NCBI GenBank assembly: GCA_030652695.1 | Contig: JAUSQD010000075.1 | Location: 1 to 41,520 of the forward strand | Direction of reading: 5' to 3' | DNA length: 41,520 bases | DNA from: Actinomycetota bacterium | Lineage (GTDB): Bacteria > Actinomycetota > Actinomycetes > S36-B12 | In this document: piece after piece, positions 29,604-38,910 of the stretch | Layout: each line of letters begins with the position of its first letter | How positions within the stretch are numbered: position 1 is the first letter of the stretch | Position numbers and translations under genes: made by a program | The notes under the pieces: model-generated | What the model saw: the letters and a program-made list of their open reading frames with translations, nothing else | Databases searched by the model: none | What the model was told of the DNA's origin: nothing

Positions 29604-30380
29604 CTAATGCGAAGCTTTGCGGTCATACATTCGGGCATCGGCACGATCGATCAGCTCGGCGAGTTCTTCGCCCGGCTTCAGTTCCGCCAAGCCGACGGTC
29701 GCAACCCCCAGGGTTGAGTGCAAATCCTCGCTCATGCTTTCAAAACGGCTTGTGGCCTCCGCCAAGTCAATGCCAAGAAGACCGCAGATGAATTCGTCCC
29801 CTCCGTAACGGAGAATGACATCGTCTTGACGCACCACTTCTCGGATGGCATCGGCCACGCGACGCAGGAGCAGATCGCCCGCTCGGTGACCTTCTGCATC
29901 GTTGACGGCCTTGAGCCCGTCGACATCAACGAACGCAAGCACGAATGGCTGCTCAGTTCTTCCAGCGGTCACAATTTCACGTTCAAGCTCTGTGATACCC
30001 GCCTCTCGGCGATACACCCCAGTCAGTTCGTCCTGAAGCAGACTGGCTCGGTGGACAGCAGATAACCGACGGTCCACGTCGGCCGCATCACGATCTGCTT
30101 CGGCTTGTCGGCGATCAGCGGCTGCACCTTTTCGATCTCTCCTGGCGCCGGCGCGGTCAGAGGCGGCTTCAACGTCCACCGTGCCCTCACGCTCATCGCG
30201 AGCCTCAGCTCGAGCATCTCGATCCTCTGAGCGCAGATCGCGATTCTCAGCTGTGAGATCAAGCGCCTCAGCAGTCCTATCGCGATCAACTGCAGTGCGA
30301 TCGCGATCCTCCATGTCCGCTATGGCTGCTACTTGCGCGCTCACCGAGCTTTCGGTGACAGAGGTCGCTCCCTGATCCAT
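29604..30380 (-). CDS. GGDEF-domain diguanylate cyclase with charged coiled-coil N-terminus
   Basis: LQDELTGVYRREAG, FVDVDGLKAVNDAEGHRAGD, RYGGDEF; RQDD five residues upstream fits an I-site. Confidence 0.88.
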   Translation of the reverse strand: MDQGATSVTESSVSAQVAAIADMEDRDRTAVDRDRTAEALDLTAENRDLRSEDRDARAEARDEREGTVDVEAASDRAGARRDRKGAAADRRQAEADRDAADVDRRLSAVHRASLLQDELTGVYRREAGITELEREIVTAGRTEQPFVLAFVDVDGLKAVNDAEGHRAGDLLLRRVADAIREVVRQDDVILRYGGDEFICGLLGIDLAEATSRFESMSEDLHSTLGVATVGLAELKPGEELAELIDRADARMYDRKASH

Positions 30381-30517
30381 AGAGGGATGATGCCACCCAC
30401 CTGTTTCCAGTAAAAGTCCCAGGCTGGCCTGAATATCCCATTTGTCATTGGGGAAGAAACCTGCTCCCTAGGATGTGCATGCCTATTGCGCGATCGGATC
30501 TGCGGAAGGAACACACC

Positions 30518-31906
30518 ATGTCTGGAGTTCGAGGGAAGGGGCGCTACATCACTGCCGCAGCCGTGTTGGCTGTGATGGGGATGACAGCCGCAGTCGGAAG
30601 CACGGCAAGCCAAGCGGCTTCTGCTTCGCCTTCTGCCTCTCCCACGGCTGCAGCTCCGACCCCGATACCGCCAAGCGCCGTCGTATTGAGCCTGCCCAAG
30701 GACATGTATCTGCATCCGGGCGCTCCGACCGAGTGGTGGTGGCACACGGGCACTCTGAAGGCCGGCAATCGCACCTTCGGATTCGAGATCAATGCAGCCT
30801 CCTTTGTGGACCAAGGTTTCGCCTTCTCTCAGATCAGCGTCACTGATGTCGCCAAGCAGAAGCACTACAAGCGCACCAATGTCTACGTTCCACCGGGCAA
30901 TTTCGCGCCCACCACTTGGGCGCAATCGGACACCAGCAAGCCCTGGTACGCAAAGCTTGGCGACCCAGCGAACAAGTTCGGTGGGGTGGAAGTCACCAAC
31001 CCAGGCACCGGCTACACGACTCCACCCACAGTCACGATCACTGGCAACGGCACCGGAGCTTCGGCAACCGCCCAGTTGAACGCCAAGGGCGGCGTCTCAC
31101 AGATTCTGATAGCCAACGCTGGCAAGGGCTACACCACACCGCCCAAGGTCACCATTACCGGCACCGGCAGTGGCGCGACGGCTGTTGCATTCCCCACGTA
31201 CGTATCGATGACCGCACCGGCGGCTGACCCGACCAAGAACATGCGCGTCAAGGCACTGCTGGCCGATGATCCCTCAATGAAGCCAGTGATGATCGATCTC
31301 ACTCTTTCGCAGAAGGGTCGTCCGTTCTTCGTCTGGGGAACTGGCGTGAATCCTGGAGCGACGAGCACCAGCGTGAAGGAGAACAACTACTACTTCTCAC
31401 TGACCAATCTGCAGGCCAGCGGTTCACTCACCATCGACGGAAAGAAGATTCCTGTCACAGGGGTCACGTGGATGGATCATGAGTACGGCGCATTTGGCAC
31501 CGCGGCGAATCCAGTTCAGTGGATCCTGCAGGACATGCAGCTCGACAATGGCTTCTCGATCTCCAATGTTGGCATTGTTGGCGAAGGACAGAAGCCAACC
31601 TTGAACACCGCAATGGTCGGCTACGCAACCCTTGAAGCGGCTAATGGCGATACCTACCTCGTCGGCAGCACGGTGACACCGTTCGGCAAGACGTGGACGA
31701 GTCCCGAAAGTGGGGTCACCTACTTCACGCAGTTCCGGGTACAGATTCCACAGTTCGGCGCCAACATCGTGGTCACCACGTTGATGGATGCGCAGGAGTT
31801 CCCTGGCACCAGTGGTGGATCTGTCTATGAGGGCGTGGCCAAAGCCAAGGGCATCTTCAAGGGCAAGGCCGTAGGCGGAACTGCTTGGATCGAGCAGACC
31901 TTCTGA
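30518..31906 (+). CDS. Secreted AttH/CrtC-like (lipocalin-like hydrolase) protein with an inserted two-copy repeat
   Basis: Signal peptide; YLHPGAPTEWWWHTGTLKAGNRTFGFEINAASF; WMDHEYG; NPGTGYTTPPTVTITGNGTGA and NAGKGYTTPPKVTITGTGSGA insertion. Confidence 0.72.
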   Translation: MSGVRGKGRYITAAAVLAVMGMTAAVGSTASQAASASPSASPTAAAPTPIPPSAVVLSLPKDMYLHPGAPTEWWWHTGTLKAGNRTFGFEINAASFVDQGFAFSQISVTDVAKQKHYKRTNVYVPPGNFAPTTWAQSDTSKPWYAKLGDPANKFGGVEVTNPGTGYTTPPTVTITGNGTGASATAQLNAKGGVSQILIANAGKGYTTPPKVTITGTGSGATAVAFPTYVSMTAPAADPTKNMRVKALLADDPSMKPVMIDLTLSQKGRPFFVWGTGVNPGATSTSVKENNYYFSLTNLQASGSLTIDGKKIPVTGVTWMDHEYGAFGTAANPVQWILQDMQLDNGFSISNVGIVGEGQKPTLNTAMVGYATLEAANGDTYLVGSTVTPFGKTWTSPESGVTYFTQFRVQIPQFGANIVVTTLMDAQEFPGTSGGSVYEGVAKAKGIFKGKAVGGTAWIEQTF

Positions 31907-31940
31907 AGCCGGAGCAAGCCGATCGAGCAGGGCTCAACAC

Positions 31941-32711
31941 ATGTCGGCCCTAGTCGACTTGCTCGCGCTGAAGAGCAGTGAGCAGGACGTGTTTGTGAGT
32001 GGTGTCTTTGACTCCGCCACCCCAAACATCTTCGGCGGTCAACTGCTTGCGCAAGCTCTGATGGCCGCGTGCAAGACAGTTATTGCTGACCGACCTCCGC
32101 ATTCCATGCACGCCTACTTCATCGCAGCGGCAGACAGCTCCAAGCCCGTTGCAATCCACGTCAATCGCGAGCGGGACGGCCGATCATTTTCTTCGCGGAA
32201 GCTGCGAGTCGTGCAGGGCGATCGGCTCGTGATGAATGCCCTCGCGTCCTTTCAGGACCCTGAGCCAGGGATTGACGCCCAGAGGTCGATACCTGTGGGA
32301 ACGAAGGCGCCTGCTGAACCGTTCGGGTTCTACGAGCATCCAGTATCTGCCGACATTCAGATTGTTGACGCAGCACCTGAATTGCCGTTTGCACATCCGC
32401 CACGAAGCTGGAGCAGATGCGTGTCGGAGATACCAGACGACATGGCAGTTCAGGCCTGCGTCATGACATACGCGTCAGACTTCTATACCGGACTCGTCCA
32501 GTTCACGGAGTTTCCACAAGACGCAGTAGTGACGAGCATTGATCACGCGATCTGGTTCCACCGCCCGTTGCACATGAACGAATGGCACCTCATGGACTGG
32601 ACCGGCCACTCGATCTCATCAGGCCGCGGGCACTACAGCGGCCACTTCTACGACAGCTCTGGACAGATGGTGGCAGGGGCCAGCCAGGAGATGGTCGTTC
32701 GACGGCGGTAG
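31941..32711 (+). CDS. Acyl-CoA thioesterase II (TesB-like)
   Basis: IFGGQLLAQALMAACKTV...PHSMHAYFIAAADSSKPVAIHVNRERDGRSFSSRKLRVVQ...SIDHAIWFHRP...GHSISSGRGHYSGHFYDSSGQMVAGASQEMVVR. Confidence 0.9.
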   Translation: MSALVDLLALKSSEQDVFVSGVFDSATPNIFGGQLLAQALMAACKTVIADRPPHSMHAYFIAAADSSKPVAIHVNRERDGRSFSSRKLRVVQGDRLVMNALASFQDPEPGIDAQRSIPVGTKAPAEPFGFYEHPVSADIQIVDAAPELPFAHPPRSWSRCVSEIPDDMAVQACVMTYASDFYTGLVQFTEFPQDAVVTSIDHAIWFHRPLHMNEWHLMDWTGHSISSGRGHYSGHFYDSSGQMVAGASQEMVVRRR

Positions 32712-32891
32712 CCGGCTCAGACAGTGACGGATTCCTGCGGGCTTTGCTCTTTGGGCGGGGCAAGCACGACGACAGAGAAACTGCACGCTGGAAGCACACA
32801 CCAAAGCGCATGCACCACTGCAACCGCGGGTTTGGATGATCTGTTGCTGTCCAATAGTGATCTCCTACTTCTTGAGACTGCCCAAGATGGA

Positions 32892-32942
32892 GACGGTGTG
32901 CAGCGAAGGCCACTCCCCCGCTACACACCGTCCGCTCAAGAG
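32892..32942 (-). terminator. Candidate hairpin downstream of substrate-binding protein gene
   Basis: GACGGTGTG-c-AGCG ... CGCT-a-CACACCGTC, 2 bp beyond the stop; no strong U-tract. Confidence 0.4.
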
Positions 32943-32944
32943 GG

Positions 32945-34246
32945 CTATCCGCCCAGGATGACCTTGCCTGACGAGGTGTCGATGTACTTGGCACCACAGG
33001 TCGGCTTTGCATCAGGTACGAGATCAGTGCCCTTTGCGATCATGAACCAGTTGCAGACAGCTGGATTGCCGTTGGGCAGGATGCCCGGGCCCTTGAAGCT
33101 GATCTTCTCTGGCACCAGTCCGCCACCGTCATAGTTGGTGACATTGCGCAGAGCGCTGATGAACGACGCTCGCGTTGGGCACTTGCCGGCGACCTTGAGA
33201 CCCTTGATCAACAGGTCGGCACCGAGGAAGCCCATAGGCGCTGCTGAGGAATAGGGGTTCAGGCCGGCTGCCTTCATACCTGCCGCGTAGGTCTTCACAG
33301 CGCGGTTGTTCACACCCACGGGAACTGATCCGTAGGTCGTGCCCAATGCACCATCAAGTGCACCATTGGCAGTCCTCAGCACAGAGGGATCTGAAAGGCC
33401 CACGATGCTGACGCCCTTCAGGGTGACACCCTGCTGCTTCAATGCGCTCATGATGGAAATCGCGCCGTCGATGAATCCAACGATGATCGCGCCATCTGCG
33501 CCGGAGTTCTTGATGCGCAGCGCTGTTGACGTGGCGTCGTGAGTTCCCTGAGGCTCATCGGAGATTCGAAGAGCCTGGGTCAGCCCGCCGACAAACGGGA
33601 TGAGACCCGCAGTCGCGTTGCCCGCTGCGGATGCACCAGTGCTGATGTGGTTGATGTTGGCAACCTTGGTGACTCCCATCTGCTTCAACTTCTCAAGCAC
33701 GCCAGTGCTGGCGATTGCGGGGTTGGATGAAACGGTCGCTCCCGTCACGCCAAATGCATTGCGGTCTGTACCGAAGGCTGGGTTATTGAATCCCGTGACC
33801 GGGATTCCCTGGTCTTTCAATGTTGGATACATCGAAGTCGTGGCGGTCTGAGCATTCAGGCCGAAGACGTTGTCTGACTGCACGGCCTTTTGCATCGCGG
33901 TGATCTGGCCGCTGCCATTGGACTGATCGTCATAGACCTTGTAGACCAACTTACGGCCGTTGATCCCGCCCTTGGCGTTCTCCTGGTCAATGCGCAGCTG
34001 CGAGGCTTCCGAGGAACCGATGTAGTTAGCCGACGCGGCGCCCGTCTTTGGGCCAATCCAGCCTACGTTGATCGTGGTCGCAGTCACGCCTGGAGTGGCT
34101 GGGCACGAGGCATTGCTCGTGGCAGCAGTGGGAGCTGGCGTTGGAGCGGCGGCGGCGCTGCCTGCGAAGCCCGCAAAGAGCAATGATGCGCTGGCGCCTG
34201 CCGCAAGAACGACCGTGCGCTTTCGAACTTGATGAGGACTAACCAT
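32945..34246 (-). CDS. ABC-type (branched-chain amino acid-like) periplasmic substrate-binding protein, copy 1
   Basis: Signal peptide RKRTVVLAAGASASLLFAGFAGSAAAA; INVGWIGPKTGAASANYIGSSEASQLRIDQENAKGGINGRKLVYKVYDDQSNGSGQ. Confidence 0.85.
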   Translation of the reverse strand: MVSPHQVRKRTVVLAAGASASLLFAGFAGSAAAAPTPAPTAATSNASCPATPGVTATTINVGWIGPKTGAASANYIGSSEASQLRIDQENAKGGINGRKLVYKVYDDQSNGSGQITAMQKAVQSDNVFGLNAQTATTSMYPTLKDQGIPVTGFNNPAFGTDRNAFGVTGATVSSNPAIASTGVLEKLKQMGVTKVANINHISTGASAAGNATAGLIPFVGGLTQALRISDEPQGTHDATSTALRIKNSGADGAIIVGFIDGAISIMSALKQQGVTLKGVSIVGLSDPSVLRTANGALDGALGTTYGSVPVGVNNRAVKTYAAGMKAAGLNPYSSAAPMGFLGADLLIKGLKVAGKCPTRASFISALRNVTNYDGGGLVPEKISFKGPGILPNGNPAVCNWFMIAKGTDLVPDAKPTCGAKYIDTSSGKVILGG

Positions 34247-34327
34247 TGAAACCTCCATGTGCAGATCACTGGTAGTGGTGACGGTTTGGCACTGCTGAGC
34301 CAGTGCCGCGCCCAATCGGATGATTGC

Positions 34328-34363
34328 CAGAATCGGATTCTGTTAAGCCGGAATCACATTCCG
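34328..34363. promoter_or_regulatory. Tandem palindromes CAGAATCGGATTCTG and CGGAATCACATTCCG
   Basis: Two perfect CNGAAT-N3-ATTCNG dyads (34328-34342 and 34349-34363), centres 21 bp apart. Confidence 0.65.
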
Positions 34364-34519
34364 CCAGATCAGAACAGCGTTTGTTATGCAACCGTTACCG
34401 GAAAACTCGGCATTTCAACTCAAATCAACCAGATCCTGCAGGTGACATGCGCAATGCACGGCTGGAAGACTCCACTGCAGAGGCGGCGATCTCCACGACA
34501 GCACTCAGAAGGGGAAGTC

Positions 34520-34936
34520 ATGAGCGAAATGCAGGATTGGAACGCTCAGATCATTGAGGAGTTTCGAGCCAACGCTGGACAGGTGGGCGGCAACTTTGCC
34601 GGAGCACCCATGCTGCTGCTACACACCACTGGGGCGAAATCGGGGCTCGAGCGAGTCAATCCGATGATGTACCAGGACCTCGGAGATGGGCGTATAGCCG
34701 TGTTCGCCTCAAAGGCTGGAGCCGACAGCGACCCCGACTGGTATCGCAATCTCGTCGCCAATCCTGTAGTCCAGGCTGAGATCGGCACCCGCACGCAGGC
34801 ATTCGTGGCTCGCACAGCCAGCGACGAGCGAGACCACATTTGGACCAAGCAGAAGCTGGACTATCCCGGCTTTGCACAATACGAGTCCATGACGAGCCGA
34901 GTGATTCCGGTGGCCATTCTCCAACCGGCTGACTGA
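34520..34936 (+). CDS. Deazaflavin-dependent nitroreductase-family protein
   Basis: APMLLLHTTGAKSGLERVNPMMYQ...RIAVFASKAGADSDPDWYRNLVANPVVQAEIG. Confidence 0.9.
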   Translation: MSEMQDWNAQIIEEFRANAGQVGGNFAGAPMLLLHTTGAKSGLERVNPMMYQDLGDGRIAVFASKAGADSDPDWYRNLVANPVVQAEIGTRTQAFVARTASDERDHIWTKQKLDYPGFAQYESMTSRVIPVAILQPAD

Positions 34937-34944
34937 GCCAGCTC

Positions 34945-35367
34945 CTAAGTCAAAATTCGTGGCCATTCGATTGCCGGGCAGCGATCCATCACCATGTCCA
35001 TCTCGTGCTCGATCACTCGATCAGCAGCGCTCGTGTCGATCACACCAAGTTGAAACCACACAGCGTCAGCGCCAATGACGATGGCTTCATCAGCAACTGG
35101 ACCCGCGAGGTCAGAGTTCACAAACACGTCGACCACATCAATATGACCGATGGCTTCTTGGGCTTCCAAGAGACTCGTGTAGCCCTGCTCGCCGTGGACG
35201 ACCCCTGCGGACGGATGGACGGGGATCACTCGCTTGCCCTTCTGCTTCAGCAGCTGGGCAATTCGGTAGGCGTCGCGGGATTGATTGTTCGACAGGCCCA
35301 CGACGGCCCACACCTGTGCTTCGCGCAAGAGCCGAGCAATGACTTTGGGATCGTTGATGACGCTCAT
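34945..35367 (-). CDS. CoA-binding protein (YccU-like)
   Basis: VWAVVGLSNNQSRDAYRIAQLLKQKGKRVIPVHPSAG...VDVFVNSDLAGPVADEAI...VWFQLGVID. Confidence 0.88.
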   Translation of the reverse strand: MSVINDPKVIARLLREAQVWAVVGLSNNQSRDAYRIAQLLKQKGKRVIPVHPSAGVVHGEQGYTSLLEAQEAIGHIDVVDVFVNSDLAGPVADEAIVIGADAVWFQLGVIDTSAADRVIEHEMDMVMDRCPAIEWPRILT

Positions 35368-35401
35368 CGCGCCAACCTACGCTCCATGACGGTCACGAGT
35401 T

Positions 35402-36658
35402 TCAGACGGACGCGGCCTCATTCATCGCGCGCCATTCATGCTTGGAACGCAAAGTGGTGTCCACATCAGGCGACATCGCGCGAAGACCGCCAACAGTGGC
35501 GTCCTCCTTGCTGATGTGCTTGAAGGTGTCCCACTGGAAAAAGCGAGCGCTGTTCTCCCAGGTGAACATATGGATCTCATTGTCAGGCACGCCTGCGCCG
35601 TTCATTTCGTTCAAGACGAATTCCGGGGCGTCGGGAAAGATCGAATCAGAGTGTGGGTAATCGCATTCCCACGCGATTACCTCAAGGCCGATGTCGTGTC
35701 GCACCTTCAGTGCAATGGGATCGGTGACATAGCAGGCAAGTGAGTGCTCCCGGAAGATGTCGCTGGGGAGCTTGTCTCCAAAGTCATGCCCAAGCCACCG
35801 CTGATTTGTGTAGTGACGATCGCAACGGTCCAAGTAGAAGGGGATCCAGCCGATCCCGGCCTCGGACCAAGCTACCTTCAGATCCGGGTACTTCCAGAAC
35901 GCTCCACCCCAGAGCAAATCCTGCGCCGCGAATGTCGACACCTGCGTCGCAAGAATGATCATGTTGTCGATCGGCGCTGCCGGGGCCATGTTGATTGCCC
36001 CGAAGCCTTGACCAATGTGCAGACACATCACGACCTGCAGTTCCGAGCAGGCCTGGAAGAAGGGCCCCCAGTACTCAAGATCGTGGTAGCTGGGCAAGCC
36101 CTGAATATGTGGCAGTTCAGGCATCGTCACTGCATGACAACCCTTGGCAGCCACGCGATGAACTTCAGCAACCATGGCGGCCTGATCCCACACAGGAATG
36201 ATGGCCAAGGGAATGAAGCGTCCAGGGTAGGCGGCACACCACTCGTCGATATGCCAGTCGTTGTAGGCCTTCAGCATGATGAGCGCGAGATCCTTGTCAG
36301 CTGCCTCTTGGAAGAAGCGGGCACTGAATCCTGCATAGGACGGGAAGCACATCGAGGCCAGGATGCCGTTGCGATTCATATCCCGCACTCGTTCGTGGAT
36401 GTCGTAGGCGCCTGGACGCATCTCTGCGTAGGACGAGGGGTCAAAGCCCCACTCCTCCTTTGGCCAGCCGACGACTGCATTCATGCTCGTGGACATACTC
36501 CACTTTCCTTGGAAGGTCCACGATTCAATGCCTCGCTCATCGACAAGCAGCTTGGGCGCCTGATCCTTGTAGGCCGCCGGGAGGTGCGCGTCATACATAT
36601 CGCTGGGTTCGATGACGTGGTCGTCATTGCTGATCAAGATCATGTCGTTGACGTTCAT
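35402..36658 (-). CDS. Amidohydrolase family 2 protein (metal-dependent hydrolase)
   Basis: ISNDDHVIEPSDMYDAHLPAAYKDQAPKL...FPSYAGF...LHIGQGF...WECDYPHSDSIFPDA. Confidence 0.88.
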   Translation of the reverse strand: MNVNDMILISNDDHVIEPSDMYDAHLPAAYKDQAPKLLVDERGIESWTFQGKWSMSTSMNAVVGWPKEEWGFDPSSYAEMRPGAYDIHERVRDMNRNGILASMCFPSYAGFSARFFQEAADKDLALIMLKAYNDWHIDEWCAAYPGRFIPLAIIPVWDQAAMVAEVHRVAAKGCHAVTMPELPHIQGLPSYHDLEYWGPFFQACSELQVVMCLHIGQGFGAINMAPAAPIDNMIILATQVSTFAAQDLLWGGAFWKYPDLKVAWSEAGIGWIPFYLDRCDRHYTNQRWLGHDFGDKLPSDIFREHSLACYVTDPIALKVRHDIGLEVIAWECDYPHSDSIFPDAPEFVLNEMNGAGVPDNEIHMFTWENSARFFQWDTFKHISKEDATVGGLRAMSPDVDTTLRSKHEWRAMNEAASV

Positions 36659-36833
36659 GCAGTCTGCCCCCTCGTTGCCGAGCCTGGCTCCAAAAGCCTT
36701 TGCTCATTTTGCAGAGCCCATGCATCGCAGGCAAGAGTCAAGGCGATAGACGAGACAGAAGTCGCTGAATTTGTTCCACTTCGTCGCAATGGTGCGATAT
36801 CGAGATCTCCCATCAATGCGTAGCATCGCGGTC

Positions 36834-37460
36834 ATGGACGTCGCGCACCGTCTGGCAATCCAGTCGCCCAGCACTCCCAAGCCTGAGGCGCACTCCTTCG
36901 AGAGCATGCACATCCGATTGCTTGCCACTGCCCTTGAAGTCATGAACGAAGTGGGCTACGACAACGCAACGGTAGGTGCGATTGCATCGCGAGCATTTGT
37001 CAGTCGTTCAACTCTGTATCGTCACTTCGAGAACAAGTCGGACATGCTTCAGCAGATTCTTCAATGGCACCAAAAGAGCGTGTTTGAGTCGTGCTTGAAG
37101 TTGACGCGCATTCGACCAGGTGACAAAGAGGCGCTCAGCGGGTGGCTGGAAGACTTTCCCGGGCTGTATGAATGGCCCAGCGATGCGATCATCGACAGTC
37201 ACGTGAGCGGCGATCGACTGATCAACAGAATTCACGACTCCCGGCGCGCGGCGGAAAGCGTGATTCGTGCCTGGGAGCGATCTGGGTGGACCACGACCAG
37301 CGCCACTCCGGTTGAACACATTCTGCTGCTCTTTCAGTTGATGACCCACTGGTGTCGCTACCGTCTTGCCTTCGGAACTGAGCGAGCCAACTTGTCCAGG
37401 GAGGCGCTGCTCGACATCGTCAGTCGTGAGCTTGCCTCCGTTTTCGTGCCGAGCAGATAG
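36834..37460 (+). CDS. TetR/AcrR-family regulator
   Basis: HIRLLATALEVMNEVGYDNATVGAIASRAFVSRSTLYRHFENKSDMLQQIL. Confidence 0.9.
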   Translation: MDVAHRLAIQSPSTPKPEAHSFESMHIRLLATALEVMNEVGYDNATVGAIASRAFVSRSTLYRHFENKSDMLQQILQWHQKSVFESCLKLTRIRPGDKEALSGWLEDFPGLYEWPSDAIIDSHVSGDRLINRIHDSRRAAESVIRAWERSGWTTTSATPVEHILLLFQLMTHWCRYRLAFGTERANLSREALLDIVSRELASVFVPSR

Positions 37461-37470
37461 CGTGCGCGGC

Positions 37471-37923
37471 ATGAGAATTTCAAAGAGACTTTCACTCGTA
37501 TTCGCCGGCATCGTTTTGACTTCCGTGAGTCTGGTTGGCTGCTCAAGCAGCGCTCCCACAACAAGCACACCTGTCGCGAGCCAGACGCCGCTGACTCAGG
37601 ATCCGATGACTGAAGCGCCAATCGACGAAGAGGCCGGTGCCAGCTACTGCGATCCGCTGGAACAGGCCTTCTCGATCAAGCCGGCATCTGGAGAGCCCGC
37701 GACAAACGAAGAACTGGCAGCGTTTGGCGAAGCGATGCTTCCAGTCGCGGAGGCAGCCTCGGCAGATGGTCGCAATGATCTGGCGGAGATGTTCACTCTC
37801 GTTGCCCAAGTCAACATCGATCCAGACACTACGACAGACGCAGAGACCAGCGAAGCCCTGAATTCGGTTCTCAGCAACGCTGACGAGGTCAACGAGACCT
37901 GCGGAATCGACCTGCTCCAGTAA
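37471..37923 (+). CDS. Putative lipoprotein of unknown function
   Basis: MRISKRLSLVFAGIVLTSVSLVGCSSS: signal peptide with lipobox LVGC. Confidence 0.7.
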   Translation: MRISKRLSLVFAGIVLTSVSLVGCSSSAPTTSTPVASQTPLTQDPMTEAPIDEEAGASYCDPLEQAFSIKPASGEPATNEELAAFGEAMLPVAEAASADGRNDLAEMFTLVAQVNIDPDTTTDAETSEALNSVLSNADEVNETCGIDLLQ

Positions 37924-37989
37924 ACGCTGGCAGACTGCGCACCGAGTGCATGCGGAGTTCCCGCAGGCACCTTCGCAAAGGGGACTTTC

Positions 37990-38379
37990 GTGTTCGATGA
38001 CAACGGCAGTTATCTGCTCGGCTTGATTGAGTTCTTTCTGTTCTTCGCCTGGTTCATGTGCCTGTTCTGGGTGTTGAGCGACATCTTCCGAAGCAAGGAT
38101 CTAGGTGGCGTAGCCAAGACGGTGTGGGTAGTAGTCGTCATCGTCCTGCCTTGGCTGGGAATTCTGGTGTACCTCATCGCTCGTGGTGGCGGCATGCACG
38201 AACGAGCAATTGAGCAGGCCCAAGCCATGCAGAAGGCACAGACGGAGTACATCCAATCCGTTGCGGGCACCACTGGCACTCCCACAGAGCAGATCACTTC
38301 GGCCAAGAGCTTGCTCGACAGTGGCGCAATCAATCAGGCTGAGTTCGATCAGTTGAAGTCCAAGGCTCTGGCTTCGTAG
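37990..38379 (+). CDS. PLDc_N and SHOCT domain membrane protein
   Basis: Two TM segments FLFFAWFMCLFWVLSDIFRSKDLGGVAKTVWVVVVIVLPWLGILVYLIARG; C-terminal SAKSLLDSGAINQAEFDQLKSKAL (SHOCT). Confidence 0.85.
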   Translation: MFDDNGSYLLGLIEFFLFFAWFMCLFWVLSDIFRSKDLGGVAKTVWVVVVIVLPWLGILVYLIARGGGMHERAIEQAQAMQKAQTEYIQSVAGTTGTPTEQITSAKSLLDSGAINQAEFDQLKSKALAS

Positions 38380-38393
38380 CAGTTCTCTGATTC

Positions 38394-38446
38394 AACAATC
38401 GCGGAGGTGCCACCAGCATTGAGCTGGAGGCACCTCCACGATTGTT
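38394..38446 (+). terminator. Strong intrinsic-terminator-like hairpin
   Basis: AACAATCG-c-GGAGGTGCC-a-CCAGC-ATTGA-GCTGG-a-GGCACCTCC-a-CGATTGTT; 22 paired positions with single mismatches. Confidence 0.75.
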
Positions 38447-38519
38447 TGACTTCATGATTCGCGCATCAGATCTCGGCATTTCGACAGGGCATGCGTGCCA
38501 GTTTCGACACAATGCGCAC

Positions 38520-38867
38520 ATGACACCAATGGAAACTGCGCAGCGATATGTCGAACTGTTCAATGCCAATCGCATGGGCGATATGGGACGTCTGTTTGCC
38601 GAGAATGGTCTCTGGGTTCCGCCGAACGACAATCCCCCCACTCGTGGGCGCGATGCGATTGTTGCCGGCTACGAGTCGCTCGCCGAGCAGACAGCATCGA
38701 TGACCTTCACTGATGCCCGGTATTACCAGGACGGCAATGTGGCCATCGTTGAACTGACATCCATGACCCCGGACGGACCTGTCGGGCGCGTGGCCGATGT
38801 CTTTGAGTGCAATGACGCAGGCGAAATCCTGCGCATGACGGGTTACAGCCACACACCCCGTGCCTGA
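38520..38867 (+). CDS. SnoaL/NTF2-like protein
   Basis: MTPMETAQRYVELFNANRMGDMGRLFAENGLWVPPNDNPPTRGRDAIVAGY...DVFECNDAGEILRMTGYS. Confidence 0.75.
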   Translation: MTPMETAQRYVELFNANRMGDMGRLFAENGLWVPPNDNPPTRGRDAIVAGYESLAEQTASMTFTDARYYQDGNVAIVELTSMTPDGPVGRVADVFECNDAGEILRMTGYSHTPRA

Positions 38868-38879
38868 CCCGGGATTTCA

Positions 38880-38892
38880 TTAGGCAACCTAA
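38880..38892. promoter_or_regulatory. Candidate MarR operator TTAGG-CAA-CCTAA
   Basis: Perfect 5-3-5 palindrome just upstream of a marR gene, followed by imperfect copy TTTGG-TAG-CCTTA. Confidence 0.6.
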
Positions 38893-38910
38893 TTTGGTAG
38901 CCTTATAAAT

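Noticed and set aside
35744-36823. 359-aa plus-strand ORF opposite the amidohydrolase
   Set aside because: Shadow ORF; the opposite strand encodes a coherent amidohydrolase
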